From NCBI RefSeq assembly GCF_029968015.1, contig NZ_JASCIS010000027.1:42416-106415 (forward strand): 64,000 bases of DNA, written 5' to 3'. Position 1 is the stretch's first letter. Every line of letters starts with the position of its first letter. The position numbers were made by a program, and so were the translations under genes. Positions 9,662 through 17,900 of the stretch are shown piece by piece. This DNA comes from Streptomyces luteolus (GTDB lineage: Bacteria > Actinomycetota > Actinomycetes > Streptomycetales > Streptomycetaceae). Under the pieces are notes generated by a model. The model was not told the origin of the DNA, did no database searches, and saw nothing but the letters and a program-made list of their open reading frames with translations.

Positions 9662-10686
9662 CGGCCCTCCGTCAGTTCGAGGCAGGTCACGGCGAACGCG
9701 CCGGACTTGGTGAAGTGGGCGTGCGCCCGGACGAGCGAGCCGCAGGGCAGCGCGTAGACGCGGAACGGCGCCGGGAACGCGGTCGCCGGGTCGCGTACGT
9801 CGGTGAGGCGGCGGGCGAGCGGCAGTTCGTCGCGGGCCGCCCTCCGGTCGGCCGCCCGGCCGCCCCCGTCCCGGACGAGCCGGAACTCCCACACCCACTG
9901 CCCCGACCCGGCCCCCGCCATCCCGCCGAGCGGCAGGTCGAGGCCGAACTCGCCGCCCCGCCAGGTCACTTGGGCCGGTACGACGACGCCGTCCCGGCGC
10001 CGTACCGCCTCCGCCCGCCAGCCCTCGGGCGGTGCCGCGACGAGGCGGCCGTGCACCGTGCCGCCGTCCCCGCGCGGCTCGAAGCGGGTCAGCTCGGCGT
10101 GCGGCAGGGGCCGGGTGACCTGGAGCGCGGCCCGGCCGCCGGGGCAGCGCACGAGCCGGATCAGGGCGCCGGTGCGGGCGTCGGGCGCGTGCCGCAGCGT
10201 CGGCGGCGAGGGCTGCGGCGCGGGCTGTGGCGATGGCGGCGGCGATGGCGGCGGCGATGGCGGCGGCGATGGCGGCGGTGCCTCGGGGGCGAGGGCGAGC
10301 CCCCGCCGCCGTACGCGGCCCTCCGGGCCGGTCGTCACGACCGTCAGCCGCCAGACCCCGTCGGCCAGACGCAGGCCGGAGGCGTCCGGTTCGGCGCCGG
10401 GGCCGCGCAGCGTGGCGGTCGCGGTGAGCAGCCGTCCGCCGCCCGGCGCGAGGCGTTCCACGGCGAGCGGCACCTCGTGACGCACGCCGCCGCGGGAGAG
10501 GACGAGCAGGGCGCGGCCCACCGGCTCCGGCGGGTCGAGAGCGAGGTTGAACGTCCGGCTGTCCCGGAGCGAGAGGTGCGCGGGAGGCGGCAGCAGGGCC
10601 CCGCGCCCACGGGAGCGGCCCGCGACGAGCCGCTCCAGACGGAACCGGTGCGACCGGCTCCGTACGACGAACCCAAGTCGATGCAT
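9658..10686 (-). CDS. Hypothetical protein with Pro/Ser linker, first gene of the GT4-Stealth operon
   Basis: A protein of 342 aa from ATG 10686 whose stop overlaps the Stealth ATG. No enzyme motif is recognised. It has two apparently beta-rich halves (SLRDSRTFNLALDPP near 40-55; GEFGLDLPLGG and QWVWEFRLVRDGG near 240-270) joined by four PPPS units around 136-155. The C terminus (RAHAHFTKSGAFAVTCLEL) is beta-strand-like. The composition recalls the non-catalytic beta-rich middle of the large TagF-like proteins here, so it may be a stand-alone binding or assembly partner of the Stealth enzyme. That is inference from resemblance and position. There is no signal peptide or membrane segment, so it is probably cytoplasmic. 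Confidence 0.7.
   Translation of the reverse strand: MHRLGFVVRSRSHRFRLERLVAGRSRGRGALLPPPAHLSLRDSRTFNLALDPPEPVGRALLVLSRGGVRHEVPLAVERLAPGGGRLLTATATLRGPGAEPDASGLRLADGVWRLTVVTTGPEGRVRRRGLALAPEAPPPSPPPSPPPSPPPSPQPAPQPSPPTLRHAPDARTGALIRLVRCPGGRAALQVTRPLPHAELTRFEPRGDGGTVHGRLVAAPPEGWRAEAVRRRDGVVVPAQVTWRGGEFGLDLPLGGMAGAGSGQWVWEFRLVRDGGGRAADRRAARDELPLARRLTDVRDPATAFPAPFRVYALPCGSLVRAHAHFTKSGAFAVTCLELTEGR
10231..10278. repeat. 12-bp tandem repeat coding for (PPPS)4
   Basis: Four perfect units of CGATGGCGGCGG, read on the minus strand as PPPS. In frame, so copy-number change would only alter the linker length of the 342-aa protein. Confidence 0.9.
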
Positions 10687-10722
10687 TCGCCTACTTTGCG
10701 CTTTTTGCTCCGTTCACGGCGT

Positions 10723-10728
10723 TATGGT
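10723..10728 (+). promoter_or_regulatory. Candidate -10 box of the DprE1-like gene
   Basis: TATGGT ends 6 nt before ATG 10735. There is no Shine-Dalgarno sequence, so a leaderless mRNA is likely. No convincing -35 is seen. The whole divergent gap to the 10686 gene is 48 bp, so both promoters must overlap. Confidence 0.4.
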
Positions 10729-10734
10729 CGCGCC

Positions 10735-12084
10735 ATGTCTGCTGAAACGGTCTCTGTCTCCGGCTGGGGCCGCACCGCCCCCACCAGCGCCCGCATCGTC
10801 CGCCCGCGCACGTACGAGGAGGCCGCCGAGGCCGTGCTCGGCTGCGGGGCGCGCGGCGGGATCGCCCGGGGCCTCGGCCGCGCCTACGGGGACGCCGCGC
10901 AGAACGCGGGCGGCGCCGTCCTCGACATGACCGGGCTCGACCGCATCCGCACCATCGACGCCCAGTCCGGCACGGTCGTCTGCGACGCCGGGGTGAGCCT
11001 GCACCGACTGATGGAAGTACTGCTTCCGCTCGGCTGGTTCGTGCCCGTCACGCCCGGCACCCGCTACGTCACCGTCGGCGGGGCGATCGGCGCCGACATC
11101 CACGGCAAGAACCACCACGTCTCCGGCTCCTTCGCCCGGCACGTCACCGCCCTCGACCTGCTCTCCGCCGACGGCGCGGTGCGCACCCTGCGGCGCGGCG
11201 AGCCGCTGTTCGACGCCACCGCCGGGGGGATGGGCCTGACCGGCGTCGTGCTGCGCGCGAGCGTCCAACTGCTCCCGGTCGAGACCTCGTTGATGTCCGT
11301 CGACACCGAACGCGCCGCCGACCTCGACGACCTGATGTCCCGCCTCGCCGAGACCGACCACCGCTACCGCTACTCGGTCGCCTGGATCGACCTGCTCGCC
11401 CGCGGCTCCGCCCTCGGCCGCTCCGTCCTCACCCGCGGCGAGCACGCCCCGCTCGACGCGCTGCCGGACCGGGCCCGGCGCGACCCGCTCGCCTTCCGGC
11501 CCGGCACGCTGCCCGCGCCGCCCGCGTTCGTCCCGGAGGGGCTGCTCGGCCGCACCACCGTCGGCCTCTTCAACAAGCTCTGGTACCGCAAGGCACCCCG
11601 CTCCCGCTCCGGCGAACTCCAGCGCATCTCCACGTTCTTCCACCCCCTCGACGGCGTCCCGCACTGGAACCGCATCTACGGCCGCGGCGGCTTCGTGCAG
11701 TACCAGTTCGTCGTCGGGTACGGGGCCGAGGGCACCCTGCACCGGATCGTGCGGCGCATCTCCGAGCGCCGCTGCCCCTCCTTTCTCGCCGTCCTGAAGC
11801 GCTTCGGCTCGGCCGACCCGGGCTGGCTCTCCTTCCCGGTGCCGGGCTGGACGCTCGCCCTCGACATCCCGGCCGGGCTGCCGGGGCTCGGCGGCTTCCT
11901 GGACGAGCTCGACGAGGAGGTCGCCGCCGCCGGTGGCCGGGTCTACCTCGCCAAGGACTCCCGGCTGCGGCCCGAGCTCGTCGGCGAGATGTACCCCGAC
12001 CTGGGCCGATTCCGTGCCCTGCGGGCCGAGTTGGACCCCCGCGGGGTCTTCACCTCCGACCTCGCGCGGCGCCTCGCGCTCTGA
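10735..12084 (+). CDS. dprE1: DprE1-like FAD-dependent decaprenylphosphoryl-ribose 2'-oxidase
   Basis: A protein of 449 aa of the VAO-type FAD flavoenzyme family. In mycobacteria DprE1 oxidises decaprenylphosphoryl-beta-D-ribose to the 2'-keto form, the first half of epimerisation to the arabinose donor. Visible signs: the FAD-binding stretch RGLGRAYGDAAQNAGG with LDMTGLDRI after it (about 45-72); YVTVGGAIGADIHGKNHH near 110; and a C-terminal block PGWTLALDIP then AKDSR, with the catalytic-type lysine at 407. The residue aligned with M. tuberculosis Cys387, the covalent target of benzothiazinones, is Ala375. The start is fixed by MSAETVSVSGWGR; open frame upstream reaches 9715. The DprE2-like gene follows after 30 nt. 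Confidence 0.88.
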   Translation: MSAETVSVSGWGRTAPTSARIVRPRTYEEAAEAVLGCGARGGIARGLGRAYGDAAQNAGGAVLDMTGLDRIRTIDAQSGTVVCDAGVSLHRLMEVLLPLGWFVPVTPGTRYVTVGGAIGADIHGKNHHVSGSFARHVTALDLLSADGAVRTLRRGEPLFDATAGGMGLTGVVLRASVQLLPVETSLMSVDTERAADLDDLMSRLAETDHRYRYSVAWIDLLARGSALGRSVLTRGEHAPLDALPDRARRDPLAFRPGTLPAPPAFVPEGLLGRTTVGLFNKLWYRKAPRSRSGELQRISTFFHPLDGVPHWNRIYGRGGFVQYQFVVGYGAEGTLHRIVRRISERRCPSFLAVLKRFGSADPGWLSFPVPGWTLALDIPAGLPGLGGFLDELDEEVAAAGGRVYLAKDSRLRPELVGEMYPDLGRFRALRAELDPRGVFTSDLARRLAL

Positions 12085-12114
12085 TCCCTTCCGCTCTTCG
12101 AGGAGAACCCGAAC

Positions 12115-12870
12115 ATGAAGGACGCCTTCGGCACCCCGCAGTCCCTGCTCGTCCTCGGCGGCAGCTCCGAGATCGCCCTCGCCACCGCCCGCCGCCTCGT
12201 CGCCCGCCGCACCCGCACCGTCCACCTCGCCGGCCGGCCCGGTCCGGCCCTGGAGTCCGCCGCCGCCGAACTGCGCGACATGGGCGCCGAGGTGCACACC
12301 CACGCCTTCGACGCGCTCGACCCCGACCGCCACGAGGAGGCCGTCGGCAAGCTCTTCACGGAGGGCGACATCGACCTGGCGCTGCTCGCCTTCGGCATCC
12401 TCGGCGACCAGGAGCGCGACGAGGGCGACCCGCTCGCCGCCGTCCGCGTCGCCCAGACCAACTACACCGGCGCCGTCTCCGCCGGGCTCGTCTGCGCCGC
12501 GGCCCTCAAGCGGCAGGGGCACGGCTCGCTCGTCGTGCTCTCCTCGGTCGCGGGCGAGCGGGCCCGGCGCGCGAACTTCATCTACGGCTCCAGCAAGGCG
12601 GGCCTCGACGCCTTCGCCCAGGGCCTCGGCGACGCGCTCCACGGCTCCGGCGTCCACGTCATGGTCGTACGCCCCGGGTTCGTACGTTCCCGGATGACCG
12701 CGGGCCTGCGGGAGGCGCCGCTCGCGACTACGCCGGAGGCGGTGGCGGAGGCGATCGAGGGCGGGCTGCGGCGCAGGGCGGACGTGGTGTGGGTGCCGGG
12801 TGCGCTCCGCTGGGTGATGTCCGGTCTCCGGCACGTACCCCGACCGGTCTTCCGGCGTCTGCCCCTGTAG
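12115..12870 (+). CDS. dprE2: DprE2-like short-chain dehydrogenase (decaprenylphosphoryl-2-keto-pentose reductase)
   Basis: A protein of 251 aa, an SDR enzyme that by homology reduces the 2-keto intermediate made by DprE1 to decaprenylphosphoryl-arabinose. The N terminus has the nucleotide loop LVLGGSSEIALA (about 11-22), a DprE2-style TGxxxGxG variant. The active site shows SSVAGERARRANFIYGSSK with Tyr157 and Lys161. INYTAAV-like QTNYTGAVS and the C-terminal LRHVPRPVFRRLPL also match mycobacterial DprE2. GAGGAG lies about 9 nt before ATG. It forms a two-gene unit with dprE1 and is followed 16 nt after its stop by the long palindromic element. Confidence 0.88.
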   Translation: MKDAFGTPQSLLVLGGSSEIALATARRLVARRTRTVHLAGRPGPALESAAAELRDMGAEVHTHAFDALDPDRHEEAVGKLFTEGDIDLALLAFGILGDQERDEGDPLAAVRVAQTNYTGAVSAGLVCAAALKRQGHGSLVVLSSVAGERARRANFIYGSSKAGLDAFAQGLGDALHGSGVHVMVVRPGFVRSRMTAGLREAPLATTPEAVAEAIEGGLRRRADVVWVPGALRWVMSGLRHVPRPVFRRLPL

Positions 12871-12886
12871 GGCGCTGCGCTTCTTT

Positions 12887-13035
12887 CCCCTCCCCGCCCC
12901 TTCCCGAAGTCTTGCCAGACGGGCCTCCTCAATCGCCGGAGGGGCTGAAAATTCAGCCCCTCCGGCGATTGAGGAGCGGGGGTCCGGGGCGGAGCCCCGA
13001 AGCTCCGCAGGATTTCGGGAAGGGGCGGGGAGGGG
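12887..13035 (+). repeat. Long palindromic intergenic element, copy A
   Basis: Outer arms 12887-12908 and 13014-13035 are exact reverse complements (22 bp). Inside, 12925-12949 pairs with 12952-12976 around an AA loop, and a third short hairpin GGGGCGGAGCCCC follows. A fragment of the inner arm recurs at 13046-13069. Copies with the same layout start at 22550, 49728, 51234 and 63955. Likely a 3'-UTR structure and terminator for dprE2; no gene lies in the 12871-13169 gap. Confidence 0.85.
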
Positions 13036-13169
13036 ATCAAATCCCGCCCGTCCGGCGATTGAGGACGAGCCCGGAGGGCGATCGGCGGCGCGCGAGTCGA
13101 CGGTGCGTGACCTCGTCCCCCGCCAGCCCGTTGATGACCGCAACGCAACCGAGTTGAGGATGAGGCCCC

Positions 13170-13910
13170 GTGCACAGGTCCGCGTACGAGCAGATGGCGC
13201 TCTGCATCGAGGAGTACATGCCCACCGACCGCAGGCAGCGGGTCGTCGACCTCGGCTCCCGTATCTCGGACGGGCAGAAGCTCACGCACCAGGAGCTCCT
13301 GAAGGGGCGGGACATCGACTACTGCGGGGTCGACGTGTGGGACGGGCCCAACGTCGACCGCGTGATGCCCAAGCCGTACCGCGTTCCGGTGAAGTCGAAC
13401 AGCGCGGACTTCCTGCTCTCCGGGCAGGCCTTCGAGCACATCCCGTTCTTCTGGGCGTCCATGCTGGAGATCGCCCGCGTGCTCAAGCCCGGCGGCACCG
13501 CCTTCGTCACCGCCCCGTCCCGCGGCCACGTCCACGACCAGCAGGACTGCTGGCGCTACTACCCGGACGGCTTCAGGGCCCTGGCCGCGTACACGAAGCT
13601 CGAACTCGTCGAGGCCTTCACCGACTTCCCGCCGAAGAAGGGCATCTGGCACAGCTACCAGAGCATCGACGCCAAGCACGCCTACTGGGGGGACACCGTC
13701 GGGGTCTTCCGCAAGCCGCAGCAGTATCCGCGCGTCACCATGACCTTTGTTCGGGCCACCACCCGCTGGTGGGCCAACCGCGTCGGCGGTGTCGAGGGCG
13801 TCCCGCTGCCCGAAACGCTGGCCAGGCGCGCGCAGTGCGGCAGGCCCGCCGCCGTGCCCGAGCCCGCACGGCCCGCGGCGCCCAACAACCCGGCCCCACA
13901 CGCACGGTAA
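13170..13910 (+). CDS. Class I SAM-dependent methyltransferase
   Basis: A protein of 246 aa from GTG 13170, with GAGGATGAGG just upstream. The Methyltransf_11-type fold is suggested by VVDLGSRISDG (about 25-35, motif I), YCGVDVWDG (about 51-59, acidic residue for ribose), SADFLLSGQAFEHIPFFW (motif post-II/IV) and ARVLKPGGTAFVTAPS (motif VI). The last 30 residues are Pro/Ala-rich and low in structure. It probably methylates a sugar or a polymer precursor in this surface-glycan locus; the substrate cannot be told. It lies between the DprE2-linked palindrome and a TylF-like methyltransferase on the same strand. Confidence 0.75.
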   Translation: MHRSAYEQMALCIEEYMPTDRRQRVVDLGSRISDGQKLTHQELLKGRDIDYCGVDVWDGPNVDRVMPKPYRVPVKSNSADFLLSGQAFEHIPFFWASMLEIARVLKPGGTAFVTAPSRGHVHDQQDCWRYYPDGFRALAAYTKLELVEAFTDFPPKKGIWHSYQSIDAKHAYWGDTVGVFRKPQQYPRVTMTFVRATTRWWANRVGGVEGVPLPETLARRAQCGRPAAVPEPARPAAPNNPAPHAR

Positions 13911-13927
13911 GGGATCGTTGACGAAAC

Positions 13928-13957
13928 GTGACATCGGTGGCGGCGCGCGCGTATCGT
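13928..13957 (+). promoter_or_regulatory. Candidate leaderless promoter of the TylF-like gene
   Basis: GTGACA (13928-13933), an 18-bp spacer and TATCGT (13952-13957) lie 8 nt before ATG 13966, which has no Shine-Dalgarno sequence. The geometry is nearly the same as at 4685-4713. Confidence 0.5.
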
Positions 13958-13965
13958 CCCGCCGC

Positions 13966-14790
13966 ATGGCATGGCGAAAAGCAGTGAACGGCGTACTGAA
14001 GCAGCTCACCGGATACCACCTGTCCCGGGCGACCGCCCCCGCGCCGCGTCCGGCCGGGCCCGCCGCGCAGGCCCCGGCGCCCAGGGCGAAGCCGAAGTCG
14101 AAGCCGAAGAGCCCGGTGTTCCCGGACGACTACGACGACGAGGCGAAGGCGATCATCCGTGAGGTGAAGCCGCGCACGATGACCTCGCCGGAGAAGCTCA
14201 ACGCCTTCATCCTCGCCATCCGGCACGTCGTCAGCCACGACATCCCCGGCGACATCGTGGAGTGCGGTGTCTGGCGCGGCGGTTCGATGCAGGCCTGCGC
14301 CAAGACCCTGCTCTCGCTCGGCGCGACCGACCGCCACCTCTACCTCTTCGACACGTACGAGGGCATGACCCCGCCCACCGAGGAGGATGTGCGGCGCGAC
14401 GGGAAGCACGCGCGGGAGCTCCTGGAGGTCCAGGGCAAGGACCGCCCGATCTGGGCCGTCGCCGACCTCGACGACGTCAAGTCCGGCTTCGAGAGCGTCC
14501 CTTACCCCGAGGAGCGGATGCACTACGTCGTCGGCAAGGTCGAGGAGACCGTCCCGGAGCAGGCCCCCGAGCAGATCTCCATCCTGCGCCTGGACACCGA
14601 CTGGTACGGCTCCACGAAGCACGAACTCGACCACCTCTACGACCGGTTGTCGCCCGGCGGCATCCTGCTCATCGACGACTACGGCTACTGGCAGGGCTCC
14701 CGCCAGGCCGTAGACGAGTTCCTGGAGCGCACCGGCGAGCGGCTCCTGCTGCTCCGCATGGACGAGGGGCGGATCGCCGTCAAGCCGTAA
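13966..14790 (+). CDS. TylF/MycF-family O-methyltransferase
   Basis: A protein of 274 aa from ATG 13966 (MAWRKAVNGVLKQL); the frame is open upstream to 13747 through the previous gene. TylF-type enzymes are metal-dependent sugar O-methyltransferases. Seen here: DIVECGVWRGGSM near 94 (SAM motif I), YLFDTYEGMTPPTEED near 125, and the metal-binding acidic set ILRLDTDWYGST and LIDDYGYW near 205-240. The N terminus has a Pro/Lys-rich linker (KPKSKPKSP, about 44-53) before the catalytic domain. It probably methylates hexose hydroxyls of the glycopolymer, by analogy with surface-glycan loci. The gene stands alone, with its own promoter candidate. Confidence 0.85.
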   Translation: MAWRKAVNGVLKQLTGYHLSRATAPAPRPAGPAAQAPAPRAKPKSKPKSPVFPDDYDDEAKAIIREVKPRTMTSPEKLNAFILAIRHVVSHDIPGDIVECGVWRGGSMQACAKTLLSLGATDRHLYLFDTYEGMTPPTEEDVRRDGKHARELLEVQGKDRPIWAVADLDDVKSGFESVPYPEERMHYVVGKVEETVPEQAPEQISILRLDTDWYGSTKHELDHLYDRLSPGGILLIDDYGYWQGSRQAVDEFLERTGERLLLLRMDEGRIAVKP

Positions 14791-14922
14791 CTCAAGCCGT
14801 AACAGGCCCTTCGCACAGGCGAGTTGAGTCGGTCCCGGTCACACGGTGTGAGCGCCGTGGGGTCGGGATCGGCCTGTTTTCACTCGAACGGCCGTCATGG
14901 GGTGACTGTGCGAAGCGCCACC

Positions 14923-14950
14923 TTGTTGTTAACCCGTAGGCCTGTAAAAG
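14923..14950 (+). promoter_or_regulatory. Candidate promoter of the 14988-22539 transferase operon
   Basis: TTGTTG (14923-14928), a 16-bp spacer and TAAAAG (14945-14950), about 38 nt before GTG 14988. A fair match to the vegetative consensus; otherwise the 197-bp gap shows no gene. Confidence 0.35.
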
Positions 14951-14987
14951 GGCTTGTCTGTGTAGCCCTGCCGCCCGGAAGGATCGT

Positions 14988-17900
14988 GTGCACCGCATGG
15001 CACCCCGCCTCAGCGTCGTCGTCCCCGTCCACAACGTCGAGGATTACCTCGGCGCCTGCCTGCAGTCGCTCGCGGGCCAGACCATGACCGACCTCGAAGT
15101 GGTCATGATCGACGACGGCTCCACGGACGGGAGCGCCCGCATCGCCCGCGAACACGCCGCGCGCGACCCGCGGTTCAGACTCGTCCAGCAGGAGAACGCG
15201 GGCCTGGGCGCGGCGCGGAACGCCGGGGCGCGGCACGCCAGGGGCACCCATCTCGCCTTCGTGGACAGCGACGACCTGGTGCCGGTCGACGCGTACGAGA
15301 GGATGCTGGCGGCGCTCGACGAGTCCGGGTCCGACTTCGTCAGCGGCAATGTGCACCGGCTCCGCGTGAACGGCAGGACCGAGCAGTCCTGGATGTTCAA
15401 GAAGGCGATGCGCGCCACGCGTTCGGCGACCCACGTCAGCCGCGACTGGTCGCTGCTCGCCGACCGCATCGCCTGCAACAAGGTGTTCCGCAGGGATTTC
15501 TGGGACCGGCACGAACTCGCCTTCCCCGAGGGCGTGTTGTTCGAGGACACGCCCGTCATCGTGCCCGCCCACTTCCTCGCCGGCTCCGTGGACGTGCTGC
15601 ACGACACCGTCTACCTCTGGCGCGACCGCGACGGCTCCATCACCAACCGCCGCACCACCCCCCGCGCCGTCGAGGAGCGCACCGCCGCCTGTACGAAGGC
15701 CGCCGCGTTCCTCGCCGGGCGCGCCGCGGCGGCCGAGCCGGGCTCCGAGGAACGCGCCAAGTGGGCCGAGGGCAAACGGCGTTACGACTCCTCCGTGCTC
15801 GTCACCGACCTGCGCTACTTCCTCGACGTACTGCCCGACGGCGACCCCGCGTACCACGAGGCGTTCCTGGAGCACGCGGGCGGCTACGCGGCCGCCGTCG
15901 ACCGCTCCGTGCTCACCGCCCTGCCGCTGCACCTGCGCGTCAAGTGGCAGCTCGTCACCGAGCGCAGGACCGACGAGATCCTCGCCCTCCTCGCGTACGA
16001 GAAGGGCCACCCGGGCGCCTTCCGGGTGCGGGGGCTGCGCAGGCGGCGCGCGGAGTACCCGGTCGTGGCGGGCGCGCCCCTGCCCCGCGACGTGACCGCG
16101 CTGAAACGATCCGAGCTCCCGCTCGTCACCCGGATCTCCCAGGCCGAATGGCGCGACGGCAAGCTGCACCTGAAGGGCTTCGCCTACCGCCGCAACCTGC
16201 CCGCGGGCCGCCTCGCCGGGCGCGTCAAGTTCGTCTGGCTGCGGCTCGGCAGGCGGCGCCTGCTGCCGCTGAAGGCGCGTACGACCTATCTGCGCGAGGC
16301 CACGTACGCGTCGCGGCAGGGGCTGCACCGCTACGACTGGGCCGGGTTCGAGGCCGTCGTCGACCCCGGAAAGCTGCTCACCTCGCGGCGCAGCGCCGTC
16401 TGGCAGGCCGAGACGGCCGTGCTCGGCGGCGGGGCGCTGCGCCGCGGGCCGCTGCGGATGGCGGGCGGCGCGACCCCGGCCGCCGTGCACTACCTCGACG
16501 CGCACGCGCGCGTGGTGCCGGTTCTCAGCCGCGGCCGCCTCCAGCTGAAGGTGGAGCGCACCCTCGCCCAGCTCACCGGCCACCGCCAGGAGGGCGACGA
16601 GATCGTCTTCGAGGGCAGCCTCCTGGAGCCGGTCACCGGGATGCGCCTGCGGGTGGAGAACTGGCACTCCAAGGAGGGCGCCGACGTCCGACTGGAGGCG
16701 GAGGGGCGGACGTTCACTGCGCGTGTGCCGCTCTCCGTGTTCACGCCCGCCGAGGACGCCGAGCCGCGCGAGGCCGAGCCCTGGGGCGCGTATCTGCTGC
16801 GCGCCGACGACAGCAGGGTCCCGGTGGGAGCCCGGGACACGCTTCCGTCCGGGCGGTACGGGCTCCGCCCCGGCCGCGAGCTGTATCCGACCGCCAACGC
16901 CAGCGGCAACCTGGAACTGCGCGACCAGACCGTACGCCCCATCGCCGAGACCCTGACCTGGGACGACAACGGCGAGCTCACCATCGGCGGCAGCTTCCCC
17001 GCGCTCGCCACCGGGCCCGTCGACCTGGTCCTGAGGCACAGCGGATACGGCGAGGAGATCACCCTGCCCGTGCAGCAGGACGACGGGCGGTTCGAGGCCG
17101 CCCTCGCGCCCGCCGCCGTCGCCGGGCTCGCCGGGGAACTGCCGCTCGCCGAAGGCCGCTGGTACCTGTACTTCCGGGCCGCGGGCGGACTCGGCGAGGC
17201 CCTGCCCATGCACGTCGCCCCCGGACGGCACCAGGCCCTGCCGCTCGTACGCACCCTGGGCGGACGGGAGTTCAGCCTGGAGCGGCGCGCCCACGACCGG
17301 CTCCTCATCGCCTCCGGCAGTGCCCTGCCCGAGGCCGACCGCGGCGCCGTGCGCCAGAGCGAACTCCGCGCCCACTACCAGGATTTGCGCGCCTCCCCGC
17401 GCCGCGAGGCCGTCCTCTACAGCAGCTTCGACGGCCGCCAGCACTCCGACTCGCCGCGCGCCGTGCACGAGGAGCTCGCGGGCAGAGACACCGGCCTTGA
17501 GCACCTGTGGGTGGTCCGCGACCAGCAGGCCGTGGTGCCGCCCAGCGCCCGCCCCGTCGTCCTGTGGAGCACCGAGTGGTACGAGGCCCTGGCCCGCTGC
17601 CGGGCGATCGTCACCAACACCCAGCTCCCGCAGTGGTTCGAGCGCGCCGAGGGCCAGACCGTCGTCCAGACCTGGCACGGCACCCCGCTCAAACGCATCG
17701 GCCGGGACGTTACGGGCAGCGTCTCCGCCGACCCCGCCTACATCGCCACGCTGCCGGGACGCGCCGCCCAGTGGAGCGCCCTCGTCAGCCCCAACCGCGT
17801 CTCCACCCCCCTCCTGCGCAGCGCCTTCGGGTACGAGGGCGAGGTCCTGGAGTACGGCTATCCGCGCAGCGACCTGCTGCACGCCGCCGACCGCGCCAAG

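Noticed and set aside
10714..13143. 809-codon minus-strand frame opposite dprE1/dprE2
   Set aside because: Shadow frame; the plus strand carries well-matched DprE1 and DprE2 sequences. It even crosses the palindrome.
12789..13157. Small frames reading through palindromic elements (also at 22665, 49471, 51208)
   Set aside because: They share peptide strings such as SPEGL and PLRRLR only because the repeat DNA is shared; a source of false hypothetical proteins.
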